From Shewanella yunxiaonensis (GTDB taxonomy: Bacteria; Pseudomonadota; Gammaproteobacteria; Enterobacterales; Shewanellaceae): a stretch of 64,000 nucleotides of DNA. Below, piece after piece: positions 48,184 through 58,418 of the stretch. A model generated the notes under the pieces. It was given only the letters and a program-made list of their open reading frames with translations. It was not told where the DNA came from and did not search any database. The DNA is taken from contig NZ_CP073587.1 in the NCBI RefSeq assembly GCF_018223345.1, positions 2,453,001-2,517,000 of the forward strand, read 5' to 3'. Position 1 is the stretch's first letter. Each line of letters begins with the position of its first letter. The translations under genes were made by a program, and so were the position numbers.

Positions 48184-49116
48184 TTAGAACTTGTGTTCCA
48201 GACCGATACCAATGTAGTTATCACGATCGGTATTCACATCCATTGAGCGGCTAGTGTAGAAAGCAAATAACTTGGTAGGTTTAGCCAGTTTGTAATCAGC
48301 GCCAACTGACCAGCCGCTACCAGTATCGTCCATATCCTGATACTGAGCTTTCAGAGTCACAGCATTAACATCATATGCAGCACTTACTAAATAACCATTA
48401 ATGCTGTTGCTATCACCCTCAGATTTTTCCTGCTGCTGGTACATACCACCCAGTTTGAAGTCGCCCATTTTGGCTTGCATAGTTGCACGCAACACGTCAT
48501 AGCCACTGACTTTTGAGTCATAAGCGATTGCTGCGTAAACGGCAGTTCTCTTAAGACTGGCATCACCATACATCAGCGCAGATGAAAAACCGTTGTCACC
48601 GTTTTGAGAAGCATCGGCATCGGCAACATAAGTCGCGCCGAAACGCACTTCGCCCATTGCCGGGCTCAGATAAGTTACGGTTTGAGCCATACGGTTATCC
48701 CCCTTAAACAGATATTTAAGGTCACCAATTAAATCATTAAACTGATCAACATGTCCCTGAGAACCCTTCATTAAAGTATCGTTACGGCCAACAGAGATCG
48801 CACCAAAATCGCCCTTCACACCCACAAATTGGTTACGGGCTTTAAAGTTAGTGCTAGAAGAACTGTCTGTCGCTACTTCATATTCAACGGTGTAGAAAGC
48901 TGTCAGTGAATTACCCAGGTCGTAATCACCTTTAACGCCAAAACGAGAGGCGTTACTTTGAACAGAAGTCACCGAATCAGCACCGCTTTCGTCATTGTTT
49001 TGAACAGTCACATTCAACTTACCATAAACTGTCAACGGATCAGCTGCTTGAGCAGAAGCAATGGAAGCGGTAGCGATAGCAGTAGCGAGTAGGGTTTTGC
49101 AAAATGCGTTCATCAT
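48184..49116 (-). CDS. Gram-negative general porin (OmpC/OmpF-like fold)
   Basis: A 310-residue outer membrane beta-barrel. The signal peptide (MMNAFCKTLLATAIATASIASAQA) is followed by DPLTVYGKLNVTVQNNDE and repeated amphipathic strands such as SNASRFGVKGDYDLGNSLTAFYTVEYEV and NQFVGVKGDFGAISVGRNDTLM, a typical L3-region lead. It ends with the C-terminal Phe of BamA-recognised barrels (IGIGLEHKF). Two adjacent ATG codons follow a good AAGGAAAG site. It lies upstream of phoB on the same strand but a terminator separates them; I saw no convincing Pho box before it. Confidence 0.92.
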   Translation of the reverse strand: MMNAFCKTLLATAIATASIASAQAADPLTVYGKLNVTVQNNDESGADSVTSVQSNASRFGVKGDYDLGNSLTAFYTVEYEVATDSSSSTNFKARNQFVGVKGDFGAISVGRNDTLMKGSQGHVDQFNDLIGDLKYLFKGDNRMAQTVTYLSPAMGEVRFGATYVADADASQNGDNGFSSALMYGDASLKRTAVYAAIAYDSKVSGYDVLRATMQAKMGDFKLGGMYQQQEKSEGDSNSINGYLVSAAYDVNAVTLKAQYQDMDDTGSGWSVGADYKLAKPTKLFAFYTSRSMDVNTDRDNYIGIGLEHKF

Positions 49117-49406
49117 TCTTTCCTTTCGACGTTCTCTCGTCTGGGTTATTGGTTTGGAACGAGCGCAAGTGTGCAGTGGCCTTGTTGCAGATTTATTTCA
49201 TTTTTTTCGCGTCTATGTGACAGTCAATTTCGCAGTATTTCTGATCCCCATCAAACCCATAATTGCCGCGACTTCCAAGGAAATCAGCGGCTTTGTGACA
49301 TTTTGATTAAATCTGTTTTATTGACTAAAACTTGTGCTACCGCTAAGGTTTACCGCCAGCAAATGTTGGCTTACACTGCGGCTTTATTTTTCTCAGAGCT
49401 GTTGTC

Positions 49407-50321
49407 ATGTGGTTTAAAAATCTCACGCTTTATCGTTTCAATAAGCCGTTTACCGTTACTCCAGAATCACTGGAGCAAGCATTAGCGGGTTACCCATTTA
49501 CGCCCTGCTCAAGTCAGGACATCAGCAAGTTCGGGTTCAGCAATGCCCTGGGGAAACTTGGACAGAACTTAGTGCATAGTGCCAATAACCGGCATCTGAT
49601 TTGTGCGACCAAAGAAGAAAAGATCCTGCCATCTCAGGTGATCAGAGAAGCCCTTGATGAACAGGTCAGCAAACTGGAAAACGAAGAAAATCGTAAAATC
49701 ACTAAGAAAGAAAAAGAAGCACTGAAAGAAGACATTACCAGTACGCTATTGCCACGTGCTTTTTCGCGCCGCAGCCAAATCCATGCATTATTGTTACCTG
49801 AGCAGCAACTGCTGCTGGTAGATAGTTCCAGCGCCAATAAAGCGGAAGAACTATTGGCACTATTGCGCAAAGCACTGGGCTCACTGCCAGTGGTACCGGT
49901 AACAGTGAAAACTCCGATTGAATTGCAGTTAACCGAATGGCTGAAGCAGGGTCATGCTCCCGCACCTTTTGATATTCAGGACGAAGCCGAACTGAAAGCG
50001 GCCACCGAAGAAGGTGGCATTGTCAGATTCAAACAACAGGATCTAGCTGAAGAGGAAGTTCTCGCCCACCTAGAAACCGGTAAGCAGGTACACAAGTTAG
50101 CCTTGCACTTTGAGCAGTCTATTGCATTCGTGTTGCAGGCAGATGCCAGTGTCAAGCGGCTGAAATTTGCCGAAGAATTCCGGGCGCAGACAGATGATGT
50201 TGCCGGAGAAGATCCTGCCGCTAAAGCAGATGCTGATTTTGCGTTAATGAGCGGAGAAGTGCTGGCCCTGGTTTTAGCCTTGGTAAATGCGCTGGGCGGT
50301 CTGGACGACGCGGCGCTCTGA
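49407..50321 (+). CDS. rdgC: Recombination-associated protein RdgC
   Basis: A 304-residue nucleoid DNA-binding protein that forms a ring around DNA and limits RecA activity. Diagnostic segments are [15 protein letters not shown] at the start, [23 protein letters not shown] in the middle, and [49 protein letters not shown]. It is divergent from the porin gene and convergent with the M61 peptidase gene. Confidence 0.96.
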   Translation: MWFKNLTLYRFNKPFTVTPESLEQALAGYPFTPCSSQDISKFGFSNALGKLGQNLVHSANNRHLICATKEEKILPSQVIREALDEQVSKLENEENRKITKKEKEALKEDITSTLLPRAFSRRSQIHALLLPEQQLLLVDSSSANKAEELLALLRKALGSLPVVPVTVKTPIELQLTEWLKQGHAPAPFDIQDEAELKAATEEGGIVRFKQQDLAEEEVLAHLETGKQVHKLALHFEQSIAFVLQADASVKRLKFAEEFRAQTDDVAGEDPAAKADADFALMSGEVLALVLALVNALGGLDDAAL

Positions 50322-50340
50322 CGTAACGGTTACGTAGTAT

Positions 50341-50381
50341 CCACCATTAAAAAGGCGCTATTGGCGCCTTTTTAATGGTGG
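50341..50381. terminator. Bidirectional terminator with 18-bp stem between rdgC and the M61 gene
   Basis: Arms at 50341-50358 and 50364-50381 are perfectly complementary (CCACCATTAAAAAGGCGC and its complement) with a 5-base loop TATTG. The inner stem with flanking A5/T5 tracts gives an intrinsic terminator on both strands. Confidence 0.92.
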
Positions 50382-50396
50382 AATCACGCCGAGATA

Positions 50397-52208
50397 TCAG
50401 CTTAGCGATTTGAAATTGCCTTTATCATCAAACGGCCAGTCAATGCCTAGCCAGGCTTTGAAAAAGGCTTTTTGGTTATGAGAGACTTTTTTTAACGACT
50501 GCAGTTGCAGTTTTCCTGAGGGTTGTGCCCCGAGAACAACCTGACGCGTCACTAAAGTATCGTTACTGAACAAGGTCAGCGTAATCGTATCACCGGCTTT
50601 AAAGTCATTAATTCGCTTATTGAGCCCATCAGCAGTGACCTTAAGCCCATTAACAGCAACCAATTCATCACCGGCGCCAACGCCTGCCTGCCATGCAGGA
50701 CTGTCCTTGGCAACTCGACTGAGCTGTAATCCATCCCCTAAAGTGATACCAAGATAAGGTTCTACCTTGCTGTCTTTTCCGTAGTTGAGTTGTAATCCTG
50801 CATGCGCCAACAATGACGGAAAATCCAGAGTCATCGGCGAATCGACATGTTGTTGCCACCAGTCATGGTAATCTCGGCCGGAGAGCTGCTTCAGTATCAA
50901 TTGCACATCATTCACGCTGTAATCTTTAGGGAGTCGAAACTCCCGATACAAGCGCTTATGGACATCACGATAAGAGGCGTTTAGATGGGTCTCTTGCAGC
51001 AGTGAAAAATCCAATGCCAGTGACGCCATATAGCCTTCAGCATAGATATTCACACTGTTATTAGTCGCATAATCGCCACCAGTGCTGGTCCACTGATTAA
51101 GACTGGAAGCTGCGACCGATTGAATTCCCCGCCCAGGATTATGCTGATTCGCGTCAATGCGCTTTGCCAGATCTTCCAGAAACTCTTGCGCTGTCATAAC
51201 GCCAGCTCGCAGTAACAACTGATTCTGGAAATAACTGGTGGAACCTTCAGCCATCCATAGCAACGGCGTCATATTTTCCTGTTGATAACGGTAAGGCACC
51301 AAACCCGCCGGACGATAAGCCTTGACGTTCCAGGTATGGATAAATTCGTGAGCGGCAGTACTAATGAACCGCAAGTAATCTTTGCGCTCGCGAAAATTAA
51401 AACGCGGCGTTTGAATGACAGTAGAATTGATATGCTCTGTCGCCCCACGCGCACCATTAGTCGCATGGACCATAAACAGATAATTATCGAAGGGATATCC
51501 ATCCCAGATAGTCTGAGATGCTGCGGTTACCTTTTGCAAATCACTGACAATCTGCTCCGGGTTATAATTGCCCTCGCCCCAAATCACCAATTGATAATCT
51601 TTACCATCGGCAGCAAAACTGCGTTGTTGACTAATCCCGGTTTCAATCGGTGAATCGACCAATACATCATAATTCGCTGCGGTAAACTGCTGCTCAGCAA
51701 CACGAGTTAAGCCTGAATAGCTGTTCCAGTTCTCCGGGACTTTCAACGCAACTGTCAGCGGTTGCTGACGGAACTCGGGGCTATACATAAATACGCCACT
51801 GGCATCCAAAAATGCATGTGTTGCATCGATATGGCGCACTCGCTTGCCGAGCTCATTTGCGTACAACTGATAGGAAATGGTGACATTCGTCGGTTGAGCC
51901 AATGTCACCTGCCATTCACCGGTTGCCGTTCGTTGCCAGGGTAATAACTTTCCAGTCGCATCCCGCGCTTCAAACAAGCGCACACCATCAGCTAAAGGCA
52001 ACACTTCGTAACGCCCGGTGCGCCAAACCGGCAGATTTACCGTAAAGTCACCGGCACGGGTTTTCGGAAACACCGCGCGCACTTTCGCCATATGATGTTG
52101 CGGCGTGGATAAATCTATCTGATAACGCACCTCAGCAATCGCATGAGACCAGATCCCCAATGTCAGTAACGAGGTTAACGACAGCATTGACAAACCGCTG
52201 ATTTTCAC
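50397..52208 (-). CDS. M61 family metallopeptidase with PDZ domain
   Basis: A 603-residue exported glycyl-aminopeptidase-like enzyme. A signal peptide (about residues 1-25) precedes an N-terminal beta domain (RYQIDLSTPQHHMAKVRAVFP). The zinc site is HEFIH (about 286-290, in STAAHEFIHTWNVKAYRP) with the third ligand Glu about 318 in WMAEGSTSYFQ. A PDZ domain follows (about 455-560, GDGLQLSRVAKDSPAWQAGVGAGDELVAVNGLKV). The likely role is periplasmic peptide cleavage. A short direct repeat lies just upstream of its start. Confidence 0.92.
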   Translation of the reverse strand: MKISGLSMLSLTSLLTLGIWSHAIAEVRYQIDLSTPQHHMAKVRAVFPKTRAGDFTVNLPVWRTGRYEVLPLADGVRLFEARDATGKLLPWQRTATGEWQVTLAQPTNVTISYQLYANELGKRVRHIDATHAFLDASGVFMYSPEFRQQPLTVALKVPENWNSYSGLTRVAEQQFTAANYDVLVDSPIETGISQQRSFAADGKDYQLVIWGEGNYNPEQIVSDLQKVTAASQTIWDGYPFDNYLFMVHATNGARGATEHINSTVIQTPRFNFRERKDYLRFISTAAHEFIHTWNVKAYRPAGLVPYRYQQENMTPLLWMAEGSTSYFQNQLLLRAGVMTAQEFLEDLAKRIDANQHNPGRGIQSVAASSLNQWTSTGGDYATNNSVNIYAEGYMASLALDFSLLQETHLNASYRDVHKRLYREFRLPKDYSVNDVQLILKQLSGRDYHDWWQQHVDSPMTLDFPSLLAHAGLQLNYGKDSKVEPYLGITLGDGLQLSRVAKDSPAWQAGVGAGDELVAVNGLKVTADGLNKRINDFKAGDTITLTLFSNDTLVTRQVVLGAQPSGKLQLQSLKKVSHNQKAFFKAWLGIDWPFDDKGNFKSLS

Positions 52209-52226
52209 TCGTAATTCCTTCCTTAA

Positions 52227-52260
52227 TTATTGTTGGTATATAGGTTATTGTTGGTATATA
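52227..52260. repeat. Tandem direct repeat upstream of the M61 gene
   Basis: TTATTGTTGGTATATA occurs twice (52227-52242 and 52245-52260) with a GG spacer, an 18-bp unit. It lies in the divergent promoter region of the M61 gene and the TPR gene. It may be a slippage product or a repeated binding site. Confidence 0.8.
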
Positions 52261-52354
52261 AGTCGTCGATTATAACAACGGATAAAGGCTGACTCAGTAG
52301 TTCCACATAAAAACTAACAATTAAAATATTCCTTTCACTTTGAGGCGAAGTGAC

Positions 52355-54508
52355 ATGCGTTTCTGGACGACTGCATTAGTGCTTTTTTTAAGTTGTTGGA
52401 TATCAAATGTTTTTGCTGACGACTCCCATGAGGCAGAAGTTGCATTTAGAGAATCACCACACGCGCTTTACGAAAAAATCGCCGCTGAAATTCCAACCAA
52501 TTTACAGCTTAATAGCCGAGAAGAGTTAACCGCTCAGGCAAAAGCATTACAGCTCAGTCCCGAGCAAATGATTTTTAATATGGTGTTGTTAGCACGCTTG
52601 AATCTGAATATTCAAATTCATAAAAGCAGTAAACAATCAGATGCGAAACACCTGATCGATATGTTGCAAAAGGTGGTGCAAGGCGACGATGAAAATGCCG
52701 CATTATTGAATCTTGAAGGTCGATTTCAAGGCGTGGTTAATCAGGACTATAACGCCACCATTCAATCGAATAATGATGCGTTATCATTAATTGCTGATGA
52801 CAATGATCAGCGAGCGATGCTGCTGAAATATGTGATTTATGAAGACCTAGGCATCGTTAATTTAATGACCAAGAAATCACAGGCGGCCTTAAACAATCTC
52901 ACACAATTGAAAGATATTGCCTATCGCCTACGTGATGACTATCTGATTGCTGAAGCGGAAACCAAACTGGGTAAATATTTTCGCGATCAAGGCCAGTTGA
53001 ACCGCGCGTTAGAGCACTACACCGAAGCCTACCGCATTGCGGCAAAAATCAATAAGCCTTATCAAAAAGCAATCTTGCAGTTTAATCTCGCCAAACTGTA
53101 CCGGGATCTTCAGCAATGGGACGACGCACTCAATTATATTTATCAGGCCATTGATTCATTTAAAGCGTTGAAATTGGACATTTATCTATCCAACAGTATG
53201 ACGGTCATTGCCACCATCTATGCTAACCAGGGGAAATGGAACAAAGCCATTGATTACTACTTAAATGCCCAACAGATTGATGCCCGGCTACAGAATTTTA
53301 CCGCGCAAGGGCTTAACTTCCATAATCTTGGTGAAGCGTATTTCAAATTAGGAAATACCCAAAACGCGCTGGATTACTTATACCAGGCTAACAAAATATT
53401 TCGCGACCGCAAAAGTGATCACTATCTTATCTATAATGAACTGCTCATAGCACAAGTTGCCAGCGCCAGTAACACTTGGGATCTGGTTCTGGAACATGCT
53501 CGTAATGCCGAAGTATTAGCCCAAAAGCTGAAACTTAATAGTGAATTAGCCGAAGCCTTGGAATATCAAGTCAACGCCTTGAAAGCCAAAGGAGAGGAGC
53601 AAGCAGTCATTGGCTTGCAAGATAAAATTATTTCCTTGAAGCAAACACTGTTGGAACAGCAAAAAAGCCGACAAGAAAACAACAACGTCAGCGAACTTAA
53701 CGAACAGCAATTGTTGTTGAAACTGACAGAAATGCAACAACAGATGCGGCAACAGCGTGAGATGCTAAATACCCGTGACTATTTTATCATCACGGTGCTA
53801 ATTCTATTGATTATTAGCGGTAGCTATTGCTTGTATCTGCTACGACGCCGATACCACAGTCAACGGCAGCTGCAGGAGTTACTGGCGTTAAGCGTCTTGG
53901 AACCAGTGACCGCCTTACCCGGCTATCGCGGCTTCTGTCAGCAACTTCAACAAGGCAATTGCCATGCAATCGCCTTACTTGGTATTGCCAGCGATTTCGA
54001 CCACGATCTGAGGTATGGTCATCACCAAACCTGCAATAAACAACACAGTCTGCTTCATAAATTACGGCATCTGGCTCAAGCGAATGTTTACAGTATTCGA
54101 CCAGGCCTGTTTGCACTGACTTTTGTTGAAGCCACCAGTGCCAAAGAGATCATGCAGCGACTGCAAGAACTCAGCTGGAATGAGCAGCCGCTAAACTACA
54201 ATTTGGGGTTTCTTGGGCTGCCGTTACTCGCAGATACGGATATTCAGTTACCTCCCGTTATTTTATTTGAAACACTGCAATTAGCGCTCGCAGGCAGTCT
54301 GAGCTTGCCGCGACATCAAAATCACTATGTCAGTTTATCGGCATTGGACTTTACCCCGTCCGGTATTTTTTCCAATCCACTTTACCTGCAACTACAGAAA
54401 AGTATCGAACGTGGTTTTATCCGAGTGGAAACCAATGGAAACAAGAGCGACATCCAATGGCCCGAACCGTTAATGAGCGCAACATCAGACTATCGCGACG
54501 TTATTTGA
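52355..54508 (+). CDS. Exported TPR protein with membrane helix and degenerate GGDEF-like C-terminus
   Basis: A 717-residue protein. The signal peptide MRFWTTALVLFLSCWISNVFA is followed by TPR repeats (about 180-430; for example YLIAEAETKLGKYFRDQGQLNRALEHYTEAYRIA and FHNLGEAYFKLGNTQNALDYLYQANKIF). A coiled coil precedes a membrane helix (about 475-497, YFIITVLILLIISGSYCLYLL). The cytoplasmic end, from EPVTALPGYRGFCQQLQQ, has the shape of a GGDEF domain, but the signature position reads IRPGLFALTF, so catalysis is unlikely. The ATG at 52355 follows GAGGCG. It may sense periplasmic signals; the next gene encodes an apparently active cyclase. Confidence 0.78.
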   Translation: MRFWTTALVLFLSCWISNVFADDSHEAEVAFRESPHALYEKIAAEIPTNLQLNSREELTAQAKALQLSPEQMIFNMVLLARLNLNIQIHKSSKQSDAKHLIDMLQKVVQGDDENAALLNLEGRFQGVVNQDYNATIQSNNDALSLIADDNDQRAMLLKYVIYEDLGIVNLMTKKSQAALNNLTQLKDIAYRLRDDYLIAEAETKLGKYFRDQGQLNRALEHYTEAYRIAAKINKPYQKAILQFNLAKLYRDLQQWDDALNYIYQAIDSFKALKLDIYLSNSMTVIATIYANQGKWNKAIDYYLNAQQIDARLQNFTAQGLNFHNLGEAYFKLGNTQNALDYLYQANKIFRDRKSDHYLIYNELLIAQVASASNTWDLVLEHARNAEVLAQKLKLNSELAEALEYQVNALKAKGEEQAVIGLQDKIISLKQTLLEQQKSRQENNNVSELNEQQLLLKLTEMQQQMRQQREMLNTRDYFIITVLILLIISGSYCLYLLRRRYHSQRQLQELLALSVLEPVTALPGYRGFCQQLQQGNCHAIALLGIASDFDHDLRYGHHQTCNKQHSLLHKLRHLAQANVYSIRPGLFALTFVEATSAKEIMQRLQELSWNEQPLNYNLGFLGLPLLADTDIQLPPVILFETLQLALAGSLSLPRHQNHYVSLSALDFTPSGIFSNPLYLQLQKSIERGFIRVETNGNKSDIQWPEPLMSATSDYRDVI

Positions 54509-54653
54509 TCTAGCTGTCAAAACTAAAGAGGCAAATATATTAGATCATTTGCAGACACAAGCATTTGCTATAACATTAGCGATGAGCGAAGCGTCTATAT
54601 TTTGACGCTCGCTAAACACGCAGAATTTCCGATGCCTAGGGAACTCAACAGGA

Positions 54654-56207
54654 ATGAATGACGATAGTTCTGAAATGTCACAAATAGGTCTGTTGAAACA
54701 AAAATTGCAGGCCACCAAAGTGGCATTGGAAGAAATCAATGATGATCGCAACAGCAAACTAATAGCGCTGACCCAGTTTATTACCCAAATGAGTCTGGCC
54801 TGCAAGGGTCAGAATCTCGAGCTTGATAACAAGCTCGCTAAGCTACGCGTCAATATGGGCAACTTCGAGCATCTGGATGAGGTGTTGCCTGAACTTCCTG
54901 AAATTGAGCGACTGCTGAAAAGCCAATATCACCATGTGATGGGTAAGCTGGAACAAGGGCGCTCTGGCCTCACTAATTTCAGTCGTGAGCTGCTGCGTAT
55001 TAAACACATTCCAGAAAAACTGTCGCGTGAAATCAGTATCTTTCGTCAGGAACTCAGCAAGCCATTCCACTCGTTATGGGACTACATTCCCAAAGTTGAG
55101 CAACTGATCAGCTATTACGAACAAGCACTGCTGCAGAATGTTCAAGATGAACCCTTAATTATTCTGCCAATACACAGACAGCTATCCTATGAGCTGGCAC
55201 AGCTGATATCGGATATTGAGTTTCCTAAGGCGCAGCGGGAACAGGTGTTACGGCTGAAGGATATTCTGGCGTCAGATTCGTTGCAGGTTGAAACGCTGCT
55301 TGAAGCTTATCAGACCATTCTCCGATTGTTGTTAGAAAACATTGCCCGAGAAAAAGCCACCTCACAGGAGTTTCTGCAGACACTCAATGACGCGCTGACA
55401 TCCGTACGGGATATCGTGAGTGAGTCGTTTAGTCAGACTCAACACAGCCAGCAACTGAAACAGCAGCTTAACGGTGAAATTAACAATCAGGTCAATAATG
55501 TCCTGAACAGCCTCAATGAAATCGATGAGATTTCACAGCTGAAGCAGAAAGTCACAGAACATCTCGCTGAAATCCAGAACCGTCTGGCGCGAAAGGAAGC
55601 CCTAGAACAGCGTGAAATGGCGTTGCTCCAAAAATCGGTAAATACTCTACGCAAAGAGTTGGCAGATCTTTCAGCTGAGACCTTATCTTATCGAGAACGG
55701 CTGTGTGAACAGCAAAAAATTAATCAACTGGATAGCCTCACTCAGTTACCTAACCGCGCGGCGCTGGATGAACGTATGGACCAGGAGTTCCGCCGCTTCC
55801 AACACAATAACAGTACTCTGTGGGTTGCCGTAGCTGACATCGACCACTTCAAACAGATCAACGACAGTTTTGGCCATAGTACCGGTGATAAAACCCTTCA
55901 GGTCATTGCGATGGCATTGAAAAACTCGCTGCGCGATACTGAATTTGTCGCCCGCTATGGCGGTGAAGAATTTGTCCTGCTGATCCCTGATGTATCGGCA
56001 AATGACATCGCACAACTTTTGAATCGGGTTCGTGAGAAAATTAAAAATATTCCGTTTAAATTTAAAAATCAGCGCATTACAGTTACATTATCAATCGGCG
56101 CAGCGCAAGTGCTCAACGGCGAGCACATTCTCGACACCTTTGAACGTGCCGATGCAGCGCTCTATAAAGCCAAACACGAAAGCCGGGATCGCGTCATTAT
56201 CGATTAA
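54654..56207 (+). CDS. Cytoplasmic diguanylate cyclase with coiled-coil N-terminus
   Basis: A 517-residue GGDEF protein with no membrane helix. The N-terminal 340 residues are mostly helical, with coiled coils (LKQKLQATKVALEEINDD; EALEQREMALLQKSVNTLRKELADL). The GGDEF domain has LDSLTQLPNRAALDERM, VADIDHFKQINDSFGHSTGDKTLQV, and GGEEF at residues 436-440. The I-site position upstream reads RDTE in place of RxxD, so c-di-GMP feedback inhibition may be lost. It likely makes c-di-GMP from GTP. The ribosome site at the chosen ATG is unclear. ppnN follows 30 bp downstream. Confidence 0.9.
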   Translation: MNDDSSEMSQIGLLKQKLQATKVALEEINDDRNSKLIALTQFITQMSLACKGQNLELDNKLAKLRVNMGNFEHLDEVLPELPEIERLLKSQYHHVMGKLEQGRSGLTNFSRELLRIKHIPEKLSREISIFRQELSKPFHSLWDYIPKVEQLISYYEQALLQNVQDEPLIILPIHRQLSYELAQLISDIEFPKAQREQVLRLKDILASDSLQVETLLEAYQTILRLLLENIAREKATSQEFLQTLNDALTSVRDIVSESFSQTQHSQQLKQQLNGEINNQVNNVLNSLNEIDEISQLKQKVTEHLAEIQNRLARKEALEQREMALLQKSVNTLRKELADLSAETLSYRERLCEQQKINQLDSLTQLPNRAALDERMDQEFRRFQHNNSTLWVAVADIDHFKQINDSFGHSTGDKTLQVIAMALKNSLRDTEFVARYGGEEFVLLIPDVSANDIAQLLNRVREKIKNIPFKFKNQRITVTLSIGAAQVLNGEHILDTFERADAALYKAKHESRDRVIID

Positions 56208-56237
56208 TTTTCATGATGACATCCCGGTGTAGGAGTC

Positions 56238-57596
56238 ATGATGATTGTCAAAGTAAACCCCAGAGGCAGCATGGATCAGCTGTCGCAACTGGAAGTAGAA
56301 CTACTCAAACAGAGCTCACAAAGCGAACTGTATCAGTTATATCGCAACTGTTCGTTGGCAGTGCTGGCCTCCGGTTCAGAAACAGATGATGCCCGGGCAT
56401 TGTTCAAGCAATTCGATGATTTTGAAATCAATGTGGTCCGGCGTGAACGCGGGGTAAAACTGGAACTGCACAACCCTCCGGCCTGTGCCTTCGTCGATGA
56501 CCAAATTATTGTGGGGATCCAGGAACATCTGTTTGCCGTTTTACGCGATATTATTTACGTCAGTAACAAATACAGTCATGTCACTCATCTGGATTTCAGC
56601 AATCCGGATCACATCACCAATGTGGTGTTCGATATTCTGCGTAATGCCCGCGTCATCTCCCCTGCGCATGAGCCCAATGTCGTTGTGTGTTGGGGTGGCC
56701 ACAGCATCAGTGAGTATGAATATAAATACACCAAAGAAGTTGGCTATCAGCTCGGGCTTAGAAAACTGGATATCTGCACCGGTTGCGGCCCAGGTGCCAT
56801 GAAAGGGCCGATGAAAGGCGCAGCCATCGGTCACGCGAAGCAACGGATCCACGACGCCCGTTATATCGGTATCACCGAACCCGGAATTATCGCTGCCGAG
56901 CCACCAAACCAAATCGTTAATGAATTAGTGATCATGCCGGATATTGAAAAACGTCTGGAAGCCTTTGTGCGGATGGGGCATGGCATCTTGATATTTCCTG
57001 GCGGTCCGGGAACTGCAGAGGAACTGTTGTACCTGCTGGGTATTCTCTTGCATGAACAGAATAAAGACATTCCGTTCCCCTTAGTGTTGACCGGCCCAGC
57101 TGGCAGCGCCGAATATTTTGCGGAAATTGACGCCTTTATCGGTGCAACACTCGGTAAGGAAGCACAGAGCCGTTATCAGATCATCATTGATGATCCGGCG
57201 GCCGCCGCTCGCAAAATGCGTTATGGTATGGACGAGGTCAGGGAACACCGTAAAACAACCGGTGATGCCTACCAATATCAGTGGGGCCTGAAGATTGATG
57301 CGGATTTCCAGCTTCCCTTTGTGCCTACACACGCAGCGATGGAACAGCTGGATTTACACTTCCAACTAGACAAAGCCCGTCTAGCGGCAAACCTGCGCAA
57401 AGCGTTTTCTGGTATTGTTGCCGGCAATGTTAAGCGCGACACCATTATGAGCATCGAACAACAAGGACCGTTTTGTCTCAAGGGCGACAAAACCTTGATG
57501 TCGATGATTGATAAATTGCTGGCGGCATTTGTGCAGCAGGGTCGCATGAAGTTGCCCGGAAGTACCTACGTTCCCTGTTACAAGGTCTGCCAGTGA
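56238..57596 (+). CDS. ppnN: Pyrimidine/purine nucleotide 5'-monophosphate nucleosidase PpnN
   Basis: A 452-residue YgdH-type nucleosidase that releases nucleobases from NMPs and is a ppGpp target in E. coli. The LOG/TIGR00725-like core has [47 protein letters not shown] and [19 protein letters not shown], including the PGGxGTxxE motif. The N-terminal DUF4478-like and C-terminal DUF3412-like regions are full length. The ATG at 56238 follows TAGGAG. It overlaps xni by 4 bases. Confidence 0.95.
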   Translation: MMIVKVNPRGSMDQLSQLEVELLKQSSQSELYQLYRNCSLAVLASGSETDDARALFKQFDDFEINVVRRERGVKLELHNPPACAFVDDQIIVGIQEHLFAVLRDIIYVSNKYSHVTHLDFSNPDHITNVVFDILRNARVISPAHEPNVVVCWGGHSISEYEYKYTKEVGYQLGLRKLDICTGCGPGAMKGPMKGAAIGHAKQRIHDARYIGITEPGIIAAEPPNQIVNELVIMPDIEKRLEAFVRMGHGILIFPGGPGTAEELLYLLGILLHEQNKDIPFPLVLTGPAGSAEYFAEIDAFIGATLGKEAQSRYQIIIDDPAAAARKMRYGMDEVREHRKTTGDAYQYQWGLKIDADFQLPFVPTHAAMEQLDLHFQLDKARLAANLRKAFSGIVAGNVKRDTIMSIEQQGPFCLKGDKTLMSMIDKLLAAFVQQGRMKLPGSTYVPCYKVCQ

Positions 57597-58360
57597 ATCG
57601 ACTACTGATCATTGATGGCATGAATCTGGTGCGCCGCCTTTATGCGGCGCAGCCAGATGAACAGGATCTGGCCGGCTTAGCACAGCGGGCACTCAATGCT
57701 TGCCAGAAATTATGTCGACATCACCAACCAAGCCATCATGCTATTGTCTGGGATGGAGAACAGGAATCCTGGCGTAAACAACTCTACCCTGACTACAAAA
57801 AGGGACGAAAACCCATGCCAGTAATGCTGGCGGATTACTTGCCTCAGCTAAAACAGCTGTTGGCGACAGCGAATATGCACTCGGTAAACGCTGAAGCTGA
57901 AGCCGATGATGTGATAGCGACACTCGCCTATAAAATCTGTCAGCATGACGGCGAGGCAATTATTGTGTCTACGGATAAAGGTTTCAGTCAGCTACAGTTC
58001 AAAGGGGTGCAACAGTGGGATCACTTTGCTAACAGCTGGCTGGATATCGAGGCACTGGAACAAAAACTCGGTATTGGGCGCCATCAACTTTTGGATTTCA
58101 TGGCGCTGAGCGGCGATAGTGGTAACCGTATCCCGGGCATTCCGGGCATTGGTCCGAAATCCGCTGCCGAACTGCTGAAAAGTTTTCGTTCATTGGCCAA
58201 TATCTATAATGCCTTGGATAAGCTGGGTCAGAAGCAAGCAGAAAAATTACGCTCAGGTTACGATATGGCGCGTCTGAGTTATCGCCTGGCAAAGCTGCGT
58301 ACCGATTTAGAGCTTCATCTCAATCTGAGTCAGTATCGTTGGGCCCCGCAGAATAGCTAA
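57593..58360 (+). CDS. xni: Flap endonuclease Xni (ExoIX)
   Basis: A 255-residue 5'-nuclease-fold protein. The PIN-like part has [15 protein letters not shown] and [28 protein letters not shown], then [24 protein letters not shown] and the helix-hairpin-helix [24 protein letters not shown]. It starts with GTG at 57593 in a GTGA overlap with ppnN, so translation is coupled; the two genes are neighbours in many gammaproteobacteria. Confidence 0.95.
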   Translation: MNRLLIIDGMNLVRRLYAAQPDEQDLAGLAQRALNACQKLCRHHQPSHHAIVWDGEQESWRKQLYPDYKKGRKPMPVMLADYLPQLKQLLATANMHSVNAEAEADDVIATLAYKICQHDGEAIIVSTDKGFSQLQFKGVQQWDHFANSWLDIEALEQKLGIGRHQLLDFMALSGDSGNRIPGIPGIGPKSAAELLKSFRSLANIYNALDKLGQKQAEKLRSGYDMARLSYRLAKLRTDLELHLNLSQYRWAPQNS

Positions 58361-58418
58361 AATTATTACCATTAATATCAATATGTTAATATTTAACTAA
58401 TAGCTTTAAGGATAACGA

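Noticed and set aside
49117-49406. A Pho box before the porin
   Set aside because: Single TGTGACA words occur but not in 11-bp phase.
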